From assembly GCA_964372215.1 (NCBI GenBank), contig CAYJQC010000006.1:62001-126000 (forward strand): 64,000 nt of DNA, in the 5' to 3' direction. Position numbers and translations under genes: made by a program. Each line of letters starts with the position of its first letter. Position 1 is the stretch's first letter. This DNA is from DAIMFL01 sp964372215 (GTDB taxonomy: Bacteria > Pseudomonadota > Alphaproteobacteria > Dongiales > Dongiaceae). Positions 1-7,518 of the stretch are shown one piece after another. The notes beneath the pieces were generated by a model, which was given only the letters and a program-made list of their open reading frames with translations, had not been told where the DNA came from and did no database searches.

Positions 1-909
1 GGCGCGGAGACGGTGATCGATCTCGACCTGGTCGAGATCATCCGCGACCGGGCGTTCGAGCATCGGCTCAGCCTCGCCATGCGCCGTTCGCAGGCGGACA
101 TGGTCGAGGACGGGGCGCTGCCCGGCGAGGACGCGGTCGGCGCGCTGCTGCAGCATCCGGACGACTCGGTGCCCGAGCTCGCCATGAACTACCTGGTCGA
201 GCAGGCGCGCCGGTTCGATCAGTTCCTCGAGCCGGTGGTGCAGCCCGACGAATTGCCGCCCGCGCTGCGCCGCAAGCTGACCCTGTGGCTGCTCGCCGGC
301 CTGCGGCACCACCTGGAACAGCGCTACCGGATCGATTCGACCCGGCTCGACGACGCCGTCGAGGCGGTCGCGGTCGCTGCCCAGGCGGTGGCGCCCGCGG
401 CCCGCAAGGACGCCTCGGCGGCGCTGGCGCGCCGGCTCGGGCAGCTCGAGGCGATCACGCCGAGCCTGATGCTGCAGGTGGTCCGCCAGGGCGAGATCGC
501 GCTGTTCGTCGCGCTGCTCGCCGAGTTCGCCGGACTGCGCGGAAACTTGGCGCGTCGCCTGCTGTTCGAGCCGGGGGGCGAGGGTCTCGCCATCCTGTGC
601 CGCGCCGTCGGTCTCGGCCGCTCGGTGCTGGCCTCGATCTTCCTGCTGACCCGGCGCGCCCGGCCGAGCCAACGGGTTTCGCGGCCCGGCGAGCTCGCCG
701 AGGTGCTGGCACTCTATGACGGGATCGAGCCGGAGGTCGCCCGCAGCGTGCTCGCCCGCTGGCGCCGCGACCGCGATTTCCTGACCGCCCTGCGCTTCAT
801 CGAGGAAACCGCCGATTCCGAGACCGCGGGCGATCCGGTCGGCGCGCTCGCCGCGCCGCCATCCGGCCGCGCCAATACCGATGCCGCGACCGGCGCCTGG
901 CACAACTGA
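1..909 (+). CDS. DUF2336 domain protein (5' end beyond window)
   Basis: The reading frame is open to the left edge of the window, so the N-terminus is missing; a GTG at position 13 could start it but is probably internal. The visible ~300 residues are Leu/Ala/Arg-rich and mostly helical. They carry the DUF2336 hallmark in the second half: a LFEPGGEG stretch followed by LAILCRAVGLGRS and a FLLTRRARPS segment. DUF2336 proteins are largely confined to alphaproteobacteria and have no established biochemical role. The next gene (DUF3572) overlaps its 3' end by 29 bp, suggesting co-translation. Family assignment rests on these motifs only. Confidence 0.75.
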   Translation, partial: GAETVIDLDLVEIIRDRAFEHRLSLAMRRSQADMVEDGALPGEDAVGALLQHPDDSVPELAMNYLVEQARRFDQFLEPVVQPDELPPALRRKLTLWLLAGLRHHLEQRYRIDSTRLDDAVEAVAVAAQAVAPAARKDASAALARRLGQLEAITPSLMLQVVRQGEIALFVALLAEFAGLRGNLARRLLFEPGGEGLAILCRAVGLGRSVLASIFLLTRRARPSQRVSRPGELAEVLALYDGIEPEVARSVLARWRRDRDFLTALRFIEETADSETAGDPVGALAAPPSGRANTDAATGAWHN

Positions 910-1180
910 GCGGCACGCCGCGGAGGCGCTGGCGCTCTCGGCGATGCAATGGCTGGCATCCGATCAGGACCGGCTGCAGCGCTTCATGGATCTCTCGGGC
1001 ATCGCGCCCGACGCGCTGCGGGCGCGTCTCGGCGAGCCGGCCTTCCTGGTCGGCGTGCTCGATCACCTGCTTGGCGACGAACGGCTGCTGATGGATTTTG
1101 CCGACTGGTCCGCCCAGCCGCCGACCGCGATCGGCGCCGCCCGGCGCGCCATCGGCGGCGTCTGGTCAGACGATGCGTAG
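881..1180 (+). CDS. DUF3572 family protein
   Basis: This 99-residue protein matches the DUF3572 pattern: an ALALSAMQWLASD helix, then RFMDLSGI, then an FLVGVLDHLLGDERLLMDFA segment near residues 53-73. DUF3572 is a small alphaproteobacterial family of unknown function, often found near cell-cycle response regulators. The ATG at 881 lies inside the end of the preceding DUF2336 gene. A later start at the ATG at 944 would remove part of the conserved N-terminal helix, so 881 is preferred. No signal peptide or membrane segment is seen. Confidence 0.75.
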   Translation: MPRPAPGTTERHAAEALALSAMQWLASDQDRLQRFMDLSGIAPDALRARLGEPAFLVGVLDHLLGDERLLMDFADWSAQPPTAIGAARRAIGGVWSDDA

Positions 1181-1239
1181 AAGCTGAAGCGGGACGGCGG
1201 GCGCTGCGTGGCGCAGCCGCCGTCCCGTAACGGTCTGCC

Positions 1240-1437
1240 TCAGCGGAACACGCCTCGGTTGCTCGCCACGGCGATGTGCAGGCCGACATACTGGGGATTG
1301 CGCAGCGGCGGTGCCATGCGATAGCTCGGGGCGCCCCGGCGCCGGAACAGCTCTGCCAGTCGTCCCAGTCGCGGCAGGCTCGGATCGACGCCCTTGGTGG
1401 CGGTATCGCTCGCTGGCTTCGCTGAATTGGTCTTCAT
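1240..1437 (-). CDS. Small hypothetical protein (65 aa)
   Basis: A short minus-strand frame begins at an ATG at 1437 with a GGAGAG ribosome binding site six bases upstream; an earlier ATG at 1449 lacks such a site. The protein starts MKTNSAKPAS, has a basic middle (LAELFRRRGAP), and ends with a compact tail containing QYVGLHIAVASNRGVFR. I do not recognise the family. The strong Shine-Dalgarno and the ordered C-terminal segment argue that it is real. It stands alone, convergent with the DUF3572 gene, and has no membrane segment. Confidence 0.5.
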   Translation of the reverse strand: MKTNSAKPASDTATKGVDPSLPRLGRLAELFRRRGAPSYRMAPPLRNPQYVGLHIAVASNRGVFR

Positions 1438-1697
1438 GACTCTCTCCACTCCTACATGCGCCCCTCTGCCCAGCCCGAAATCCGGGTCGGCAGGGTTTGT
1501 CTCGATTTGTGGAGATAATTCTAGATACGGTCTGCCGGTGCCGGCAATGCGGACCAGTGGACCAATCGATACACTCCCATGTGGTTAAGTATTTGTTAGG
1601 GCTGACTGATGCGGCCGGGTGACACTGGTTTCCCGGCGCCTGGACGTGGCTGGATCGGCCTGAGCTTGGGCCGGCCGGATCGGGGCTCCTACGCCGG

Positions 1698-2183
1698 TCA
1701 CTGCCCGGTTTCGTTGGCGCCGTGCGGGCTGTGCATGGTGGCGACCGAGGCGACGAGCACGCTCACGTCGATGGTGCCGGCGCGCTCGAAGGTCAGGGTC
1801 AAGGCGAAGCTCTCGCCCTCGACCAGCGGCGCGGTCAGCCCGAGCAGCATGATGTGAAAGCTGCCGGGCTGCAGCACGACATGCTCGCCCGGCTGAATCT
1901 CGATCGCCTCGACCGGGCGCATCTGCAGGATGCCGTTCTCGGCGACATGCCGGTGCAGCGCGGCGTCGCCGGCGGCCGGGCTCGAGGCCGCGATCAGCCG
2001 GTCCGGGACGCTGCCGTGATTGATGATGTCGACATAGGCGGCACCGTTCTTGGCGCTGCCGGCCGAGGCGCGGGCCCAGGGATGGACGATCTCGAGATCG
2101 CCCAAGGTGTATTCGTGGGCCGACGCCGGCACGGCGAAGGCACCGACGGCGACGATCAGCATGGCCAGCAGCCGGAACAACAT
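1698..2183 (-). CDS. PCuAC-type periplasmic copper chaperone (copy 1)
   Basis: The gene encodes 161 residues: a signal peptide (MLFRLLAMLIVAVGAFAVPASA) and a DUF461/PCuAC cupredoxin-like domain. The copper(I) motif H-X10-M-X21-H-X-M is complete, from the LHRH histidine to the final HIM. PCuAC proteins deliver copper to the CuA or CuB site of cytochrome oxidases in the periplasm, which fits the cbb3 cluster at 52-60 kb. The start at 2183 is chosen because the signal peptide follows it and GGAG lies 9-12 bases upstream; the frame is open further upstream without signal-like sequence. A paralogue lies 235 bp upstream on the same strand. Confidence 0.88.
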   Translation of the reverse strand: MLFRLLAMLIVAVGAFAVPASAHEYTLGDLEIVHPWARASAGSAKNGAAYVDIINHGSVPDRLIAASSPAAGDAALHRHVAENGILQMRPVEAIEIQPGEHVVLQPGSFHIMLLGLTAPLVEGESFALTLTFERAGTIDVSVLVASVATMHSPHGANETGQ

Positions 2184-2232
2184 CGGAGGACTCCAGTACC
2201 AGGAACCACATGCCATCGCATCGCGAAGATGC

Positions 2233-2300
2233 GTGAATCATGTGCTATTTCAACGAGGTAGATTAGGCGTTCAGGCTTGGATCAACGCCATCCGAATCGA
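2233..2300. repeat. Intergenic palindromic repeat, copy A
   Basis: Bases 2233-2265 match 61933-61965 at 26 of 33 positions, with a shared GTGAATCATG core and a shared AGGTAGA. A short inverted repeat follows here: GGCGTT (2266-2271) with AACGCC (2284-2289). The copy sits between the two PCuAC genes. It resembles REP-like elements common between alphaproteobacterial genes. It could act as an mRNA processing or stability element between the two chaperone cistrons. Confidence 0.55.
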
Positions 2301-2418
2301 GCCCCATCCGGGGAATCGGCGACGCATTCTGCGCGCACATGCCGATCAAATGGTGAAGATCGTCATCGGCTGGGCGCTGGCGCGAGCGAGGCTGCACGCG
2401 CCAGCGCATTGCCGTGGC

Positions 2419-2919
2419 TCAATTGCCGCTGCTGTCGTTCATGTCCATGCCGTCATGGGCGCCTTCCATCGCGCCGGCGCCGGCGACGACCACGTCGAGC
2501 GTCACCTCGCCGGCCCGTTCGAACCGCAGGGTCATCTGGAAGGTGGAGTCCTCGACCAGGGTTTCCGTCAGTCCCATCAGCATGATGTGGAGGCCACCCG
2601 GAGCCAGCTTGGTCGACGCGCCGGGCGCCAGGTCGATGGCTTCCACCGGCCGCATCTTCATCACGTCGTCTTCCATGATGTGGGTGTGCAGCTCGGCGGC
2701 GCCGGCCACCGGCGAGCTTGCGGACAGCAGCCGGTCCGCGACGTCGCCATGGTTCTCGATGGTCATGTACGCGGCGCCGTTCTTGGCGTTGCCGGCCGAG
2801 GCGCGGGCCCAGGGATGGACGATCTCGAGATCGCCGAGCTTGTACTCGTGGGCGTCGACGGCGTGGGGGATGGCGAGAAACAGCCCGGCCATCAGGGCTA
2901 CGGCGATGCGATTGCGCAT
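2419..2919 (-). CDS. PCuAC-type periplasmic copper chaperone (copy 2)
   Basis: This 166-residue protein has a signal peptide (MRNRIAVALMAGLFLAIPHA) and a PCuAC domain with an intact H-X10-M-X21-H-X-M copper motif (LHTH through LHIM). Its mature part closely resembles the neighbouring copy, sharing HEYKLGDLEIVHPWARASAG-type sequence, so the two are a tandem duplication. The C-terminal tail adds extra potential ligands (MEGAHDGMDM) that the first copy mostly lacks. Order on the minus strand is DUF2946, this gene, then copy 1, probably one copper-handling transcription unit. Confidence 0.9.
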   Translation of the reverse strand: MRNRIAVALMAGLFLAIPHAVDAHEYKLGDLEIVHPWARASAGNAKNGAAYMTIENHGDVADRLLSASSPVAGAAELHTHIMEDDVMKMRPVEAIDLAPGASTKLAPGGLHIMLMGLTETLVEDSTFQMTLRFERAGEVTLDVVVAGAGAMEGAHDGMDMNDSSGN

Positions 2920-3057
2920 GTGGGTCTCCAGGTCGATTGTGCCGGCGCCCTCGGGGCGACCGCGCCGCGCCTGAGGATCAGGTGCGGCGGCGGCGGCGCG
3001 GGGCGAGGGTCCGGATTTCGGGATCGGGCCGGCGCTCTGGCCAGCCCGCTTCAGGTG

Positions 3058-3441
3058 CTACGCCAGGGCGGCGGCCGGCGGCGCGCGCGGCTCCGCGATG
3101 GCGCCGGCCGGCCGGCGCGGCGGGCCGGATCGGGTACTTGGCAGGGCCGGGCCGACCCGCAGCACGCTTGGCGCGGCGATGGTCGGAAGTTGCGGCGCGA
3201 GCGCGCTGCCCGCCTGGGCCACGACGAAGCAGATCGGGCAGACATGGCGGATCGGGTCGGCGGGTCCGCCGTCATTGCTGCCGCACAGGGAATCGGCGAG
3301 CCAGGCCGGCGGCAGCCCCGCGGCGCTGGCCGGCATCGGCATGCCGAGCGCGGCACCCTGCAGCAGCAACGCCAACAGGCTGAGCCCGAGGCACAGGCGC
3401 CGGACCAATCGTCCGAACTCGAGGCGCTTCACCAATCCCAT
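3058..3441 (-). CDS. DUF2946 family protein
   Basis: The predicted 127-residue protein begins MGLVKRLEFGR, then has a hydrophobic segment (LCLGLSLLALLLQGAALG), likely a signal peptide or anchor. A HVCPICFVV motif near the middle holds the two cysteines typical of DUF2946. Such proteins frequently sit next to PCuAC or TonB-type copper genes; their role is unproven but probably metal-related. The start is uncertain. The frame is open upstream to 3663, but the extra residues look unrelated and the hydrophobic segment argues for 3441. The Pro/Ala/Arg-rich C-terminus is typical of the family. Confidence 0.7.
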   Translation of the reverse strand: MGLVKRLEFGRLVRRLCLGLSLLALLLQGAALGMPMPASAAGLPPAWLADSLCGSNDGGPADPIRHVCPICFVVAQAGSALAPQLPTIAAPSVLRVGPALPSTRSGPPRRPAGAIAEPRAPPAAALA

Positions 3442-3819
3442 TGCGGCGCCACTATTGCCTGCGGCGGCGCCCCTGTCACGTGCTCGCGACGTCAGGCCGC
3501 ACATCTCGGCGCCGATCCGTACGCGGAAGCTGTGCCGGGTGAGATAGGCGCCCTTGCCGTCGCCGTCGCAGCCGTAGATGCCGTCGGCGAAACCGACCTT
3601 GGTCCAGTTGCCGCCGGGTGGAATCACCGCAACGATGGTTCCGAACGTCGCGCGGCTGGATGGTCATGGCTCTTCCCACCGGTCGATCGATTCCGTCGAG
3701 GAGCCTTCTGATAGCGCCGGCATCGGGATCGAAATGTGATAGGGGGATGACGATTCCATGAACTCGGGGCGCCCCATGCCGGCGATGCCGCCTGCCATTC
3801 GCCACATCGTAGCGTCGCC
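3442..3819. other. Intergenic stretch with unexplained minus-strand frames
   Basis: No gene is assigned here, but the minus strand holds protein-like sequence. A 47-codon frame (3807 to 3664) starts MWRMAGGIAG and ends DRWEEP. Its stop overlaps an ATG at 3667 in an ATGA arrangement. The frame opened by that ATG degenerates into Arg-rich sequence. The adjacent frame (3663-3442) reads as well-composed protein containing IVAVIPPGGNWTKVG and GKGAYLTRHSFRVRIG. A one-base shift would join them. I do not recognise either product. This may be a decayed two-gene unit upstream of DUF2946, or coincidence. Confidence 0.35.
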
Positions 3820-4596
3820 ATGAGCCTCGTTGAACTGGGGCTGGCGGATCTGTCCGCCGGGGTCGTCGCGGTGGCGGTCGCCGGGGTGCTGCTGGGCGCC
3901 GTCCTGCGCGGCTTCACCGGGTTCGGCCTGCCGCTCGCCGCGGTCCCGGCCATGACCCTGGTGCTGGCGCCTTCGGTGGCGATTCCCGCCATGCTGCTGC
4001 TGCAGATCCTGGCGACGCTCCTGGCCCTGAAGCGGATCTACCGCGCGATCCACTGGCCGGCGCTGTCCTGGCTGGCAGTCGGCGCGCTCGCCGGAATCCC
4101 GGTCGGGACCGCGCTCCTGGCCTGGCTGCCGCCGGACGAGATGCGGCTGTTCATCGGGCTCGCCATGCTGCTCGCCGTCGCCGTGCTGTGGCGCGGCTTC
4201 CGCTTCGCGCACATGCCGGGGCGGCGCGCGCGGCTGGGAGTCGGGGCGCTGGCCGGGATCATGAGCGGCGCGGCCGCCATGCCGGGCCCGCCGGTGGTGG
4301 TGTTCTTCCTGGCCTCGCCGGCGAGCGCCGCAGTCAGCCGCGCCTCGCTCCAGGTCTTCTTCATGGTGACCGGGCTGATCAGCCTGGCGCTGGCGGGCGC
4401 GTCGGGCCTCGTCACCACCACGACCTTCGTCCTCGCCCTGCTGCTCACCCCCGCCCTGGCGCTCGGCACCTGGGCCGGGGAATGGCTGTTCCGCCGCAGC
4501 GAAGGCCACAACTACCGGCCCGCGGCACTCGCCGTGCTGCTGGCGATCGGCAGCGTGGCGACGGCCCGGGCGGTGTGGGGGCTGGCTGGCCCTTAG
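3820..4596 (+). CDS. TSUP-family exporter (TauE/SafE type)
   Basis: This 258-residue integral membrane protein has roughly eight hydrophobic segments and the TSUP signature in each half: LRGFTGFGLPL near residue 30 and GIMSGAAAMPGPPVVVF near residue 150. TauE/SafE proteins are thought to export sulfite, sulfoacetate or related organic anions. Its stop overlaps the stop of the convergent acetate kinase gene (TTAG at 4593-4596). Because sulfonate catabolism can yield both acetyl phosphate and sulfite, the acetate kinase neighbour is suggestive, but substrate specificity cannot be read from sequence. Confidence 0.85.
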   Translation: MSLVELGLADLSAGVVAVAVAGVLLGAVLRGFTGFGLPLAAVPAMTLVLAPSVAIPAMLLLQILATLLALKRIYRAIHWPALSWLAVGALAGIPVGTALLAWLPPDEMRLFIGLAMLLAVAVLWRGFRFAHMPGRRARLGVGALAGIMSGAAAMPGPPVVVFFLASPASAAVSRASLQVFFMVTGLISLALAGASGLVTTTTFVLALLLTPALALGTWAGEWLFRRSEGHNYRPAALAVLLAIGSVATARAVWGLAGP

Positions 4597-5771
4597 CTGC
4601 CGCCCAGCACGCGCCGACAATGCCGGGCGATGACCAGTTCCTCGTCGGTCGGGATGACCCAGGCGGCGACGCGGCTGCCCGGCGTCGAGATGCGCGGGCC
4701 GTTCGCTGCGTTGGCGGCCGGGTCCAATTCGATTCCGAGCCAGGCCGCCGCCCGGCACACCGCGTCGCGCACGGCTGCGGCGTTCTCGCCGATCCCAGCG
4801 GTGAAGACCAAGGCGTCGACGCCTTCCAGCGCCGCGGCGAGCGAGCCCAGATGGCGGGCGATGCGGTAGCAGTACTGGGCGACGGCGGCTTGTGCGGTGG
4901 GCTCGCCGCTCGCCAGCAGCACCCGCATGTCCGGCGACAGGCCGGACAGGCCGAGCAGCCCGGCGCGGTGATAGAGCAGCTCCTCGAGCCGGGCGCGGTC
5001 GTAGCCTTCCTCGCGCATCAGATGGAGCAGCAGGCCGGGATCCATGTCGCCGCCGCGCGTCCCCATGATGAGACCGTCGAGAGTCGAGAAGCCCATGGTG
5101 GTGGCGATGCTGCGGCCCTGCCGGATCGCGCACAGGCTGGCGCCGTTGCCGAGATGGGCGACGACGATTCGCTCGGGCAGGCCCTCGCCGGCGATCTCGG
5201 GATAGCGCGCGACGACCGCCTCGTAGGACAGGCCGTGGAAGCCGTAGCGCCGCAGGCCGCGCTCCCAGAACTCGAGCGGCAGGGCGAAGCGCGTGGCCTC
5301 TGGCGGCTGGCTGGCGTGGAAGGCGGTGTCGAAGCAGGCGACCTGCGGCAGGGCGGGCAGGCGCGCCTTCAGCGCGCGGATCGCCGCCACGTTGTGCGGC
5401 TGATGCAGCGGCGCCAGCGGGACCAGGGCGGCCAGGGCCTCGAGCGCCGCATCGGTGATCGCCACCGGCGCGGCGAAGCGCGTGCCGCCATGGACGACAC
5501 GGTGGCCGGCGCCGACCAGCCCGTCCGTGAGGCCCGCCTCGGCGAGGCGGTCGAGCAGCAGCGCCAGCGCCGCCGCGTGATCGCCGATCTCGGTCCCGGC
5601 GCCGCCGACGTCGAGGACCGTGCCGTCGGCGCGCCTTGCCTCCAGCTTCGCGGTGACGCCGATGCCGGAGACCTGGCCGCGGGCAAGCGCCTGCGGTTCG
5701 GCCGCCGCCGCGAACACCGCGAACTTGATGCTCGACGAGCCGGCGTTGAGAACCAGGATGCTGTCGGTCAT
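4593..5771 (-). CDS. ackA: Acetate/propionate kinase
   Basis: This 392-residue protein interconverts acetyl phosphate plus ADP with acetate plus ATP in the cytoplasm. It starts at the expected position with the ASKHA phosphate motif VLNAGSSSIK at residues 6-15. It also has the conserved HRVVHGG (about residue 90), FDTAFH, YGFHGLSYE and VAHLGNGASL motifs. The length is normal for AckA (about 400). No phosphotransacetylase lies beside it. It is 9 bp downstream of the MocR-type regulator on the same strand and may be co-transcribed with it. Confidence 0.93.
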   Translation of the reverse strand: MTDSILVLNAGSSSIKFAVFAAAAEPQALARGQVSGIGVTAKLEARRADGTVLDVGGAGTEIGDHAAALALLLDRLAEAGLTDGLVGAGHRVVHGGTRFAAPVAITDAALEALAALVPLAPLHQPHNVAAIRALKARLPALPQVACFDTAFHASQPPEATRFALPLEFWERGLRRYGFHGLSYEAVVARYPEIAGEGLPERIVVAHLGNGASLCAIRQGRSIATTMGFSTLDGLIMGTRGGDMDPGLLLHLMREEGYDRARLEELLYHRAGLLGLSGLSPDMRVLLASGEPTAQAAVAQYCYRIARHLGSLAAALEGVDALVFTAGIGENAAAVRDAVCRAAAWLGIELDPAANAANGPRISTPGSRVAAWVIPTDEELVIARHCRRVLGGS

Positions 5772-5780
5772 CGTGGACGG

Positions 5781-7280
5781 TCAGCCGCGGGCAAGGCAGC
5801 GTCGCATGACCGTGGCGAGTTCGCGGATGCCGGGCTCGATGCGGTCGACGGTGATCGAGGAAAAGCCGAGGCGGAAGAAGTTCCGCGGCGCGTCGGCGGC
5901 GGCGAAGTGCACCGCGCCGGACTCGATCACGATACCGGCGGCGGCGGCCTCGCGCTCCAGCAGCAAGGAATCGAGGCACGCCGGCCCCTCGATCCAATAG
6001 GCGGTGCCGCCGCGGGTCGGCCGGAAGCCGCATTCCGGCAGGTGCCGGGTGATCGCTTGGCGCATCGCCTCCCAGCGGGCGCGATAGGCATGCGACAGCC
6101 GGCGGACCAGGGAATCGTGGTGGCCGCGCGACAGGAACAAGGCGATGGTGCGCTGATTGTTGGCCGGCGGGTGGCGCAGCATCAGGCGCCGGAGCGCGCG
6201 CGCCTCGGCGATCAGCGGCTTCGGGCCGACCATGTAGCCGAGCCGCAGGCCGGGGGCCAGGGTCTTGGACAGGCTGGCGACAAAGACCACACGGCCGCTG
6301 TGGTCGAGCGACTTGAGTGCCGGCAAGGGCATGCCGACATGGTTGATCTCGCTCTCGTAATCGTCCTCGATGATCACGAAGTCGGCTGCCGCCGCCCGCG
6401 CCAGCAGCGCGCGGCGGCGCTCGATCGACAGCGTCGTGGTGGTCGGGAACTGGTGGCTCGGCGTGGTGTAGACGTAGTCGCAAGCGTCGAGCGCCGGCCC
6501 GACCACCAGCCCGTCGCCGTCGACCGGCAGCGCGACCCGGCGCTCGGTCTTCAGCGCGAAGATGTTGCGGGCGTCGGAATAGCCGGGGTCCTCGACGCCG
6601 ACCGTGGCGCCCGGTCCGACCAGCAGGCTGCCGAGCAGGTACAGCGCGTTTTGCGCGCCGACCGTCACCAGGATCTCGTCGGGCGCGGCCAGCACCCCGC
6701 GGCGCGGCAGCAGGCGCGTGCGGATCTGGTCGACCAGCAGCGGATCGTCGTCGGTGAAGCGGTCGATCGCCCAGTCGTGGATCGCGTCGAGGCTCTGTGC
6801 CTGACGGGTGCATTCGCGCCAGGCGGCGATCGGAAACAGCTCGGGATCGTACTGTCCGTAGATGAAGGGGTAGCGGAAGTCCTGCCAGTTGCGCGGCTTG
6901 ACGATGTTGCGCTGGGCGCTCGGACGGACCCGGAAGCGCCCGATCCAGTCAGGGGCACGGGTCGGCGGCGGCTCGGGCGTCGCCGGGAATTGCGCCGCCG
7001 CGCGTCCGCCGGCCGCCACCTGGCCCCTGAGGATGTCCTGATTGACGAAATAGCCGCGCCGCTCGCGCGAGACGAGAAAGCCCTCCTCGACCAGCTCCTG
7101 ATAGGCCAGCGACACCGTGTTGCGCGCAACCGATAGTGTCTTGGCCAGCTTGCGGCACGACGGCAGGGGGGTGCCCGGCGGGATCTGGCCGGCGAGAATC
7201 GCCGATACCAGCATCCGCCTGAGTTGCGTCTGCAGCGTCGCCTTGCCGTCCGGCTCGAGGTGGAATAGCTGGTCCCGCAT
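5781..7280 (-). CDS. MocR-type PLP-dependent GntR transcription regulator
   Basis: The 499-residue protein has an N-terminal GntR winged-helix domain (about residues 15-80, with LPSCRKLAKTLSVARNTVSLAY) joined to a fold-type I aminotransferase-like domain. The PLP lysine lies in ASLSKTLAPGLRLGYM. MocR proteins such as TauR, GabR and PdxR sense amino compounds through PLP and control transport or catabolism genes. The ATG at 7280 (MRDQLFHLEP) is chosen because the longer frame begins at a TTG with unconserved sequence. It is divergent from the polyamine ABC operon and upstream of ackA, so either could be its target. Confidence 0.85.
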   Translation of the reverse strand: MRDQLFHLEPDGKATLQTQLRRMLVSAILAGQIPPGTPLPSCRKLAKTLSVARNTVSLAYQELVEEGFLVSRERRGYFVNQDILRGQVAAGGRAAAQFPATPEPPPTRAPDWIGRFRVRPSAQRNIVKPRNWQDFRYPFIYGQYDPELFPIAAWRECTRQAQSLDAIHDWAIDRFTDDDPLLVDQIRTRLLPRRGVLAAPDEILVTVGAQNALYLLGSLLVGPGATVGVEDPGYSDARNIFALKTERRVALPVDGDGLVVGPALDACDYVYTTPSHQFPTTTTLSIERRRALLARAAAADFVIIEDDYESEINHVGMPLPALKSLDHSGRVVFVASLSKTLAPGLRLGYMVGPKPLIAEARALRRLMLRHPPANNQRTIALFLSRGHHDSLVRRLSHAYRARWEAMRQAITRHLPECGFRPTRGGTAYWIEGPACLDSLLLEREAAAAGIVIESGAVHFAAADAPRNFFRLGFSSITVDRIEPGIRELATVMRRCLARG

Positions 7281-7316
7281 GGCTTGGCCCGAAAAAATCT
7301 CCCCAACTGGCCCTAT

Positions 7317-7333
7317 CCGATTGTTACAATCGG
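7317..7333. promoter_or_regulatory. Perfect palindrome in MocR/ABC divergent region
   Basis: CCGATTGT-T-ACAATCGG is a perfect inverted repeat with 8-base arms and a single central base. It lies 37 bp upstream of the MocR start and about 185 bp upstream of the solute-binding gene. An operator for the adjacent regulator is the simplest reading. The exact recognition sequence of this MocR protein is unknown. Confidence 0.45.
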
Positions 7334-7399
7334 TCGCTAGCCTCAATATCTCAACCGCCGACGGGATCGTTCTACCCGCCCGTGACGAGATGGCCAGCC

Positions 7400-7419
7400 T
7401 GTCATGGGGTTGTCATGGG
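7400..7419. promoter_or_regulatory. Direct repeat TGTCATGGG x2, 11-bp period
   Basis: TGTCATGGG occurs at 7400-7408 and again at 7411-7419, one helical turn apart, in the divergent region between the MocR gene and the ABC transporter. MocR/GntR dimers often bind direct repeats on one face of the DNA, so this is a candidate operator for the downstream transporter operon. Confidence 0.4.
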
Positions 7420-7518
7420 TTCTAGGACAGGATCGCCACCCCGTCACCAACGATCGCGGGTTCGCCCTCGGCGGGGACACAAGAATTAGGGACGCGACAA
7501 GAACTGGGAGTGAACTAG

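Noticed and set aside
3664..6813. A 1049-codon minus-strand frame
   Set aside because: Most of it overlaps ackA and the MocR gene in another frame and is compositionally biased. Only its last 47 codons are mentioned, as part of the unexplained stretch before DUF2946.
4188..7136. A 982-codon open frame on the plus strand
   Set aside because: It lies opposite ackA and the MocR gene, which have complete motifs. Its translation is Arg/Gly/Ala-rich with no domain; long antisense frames are expected at this GC content.
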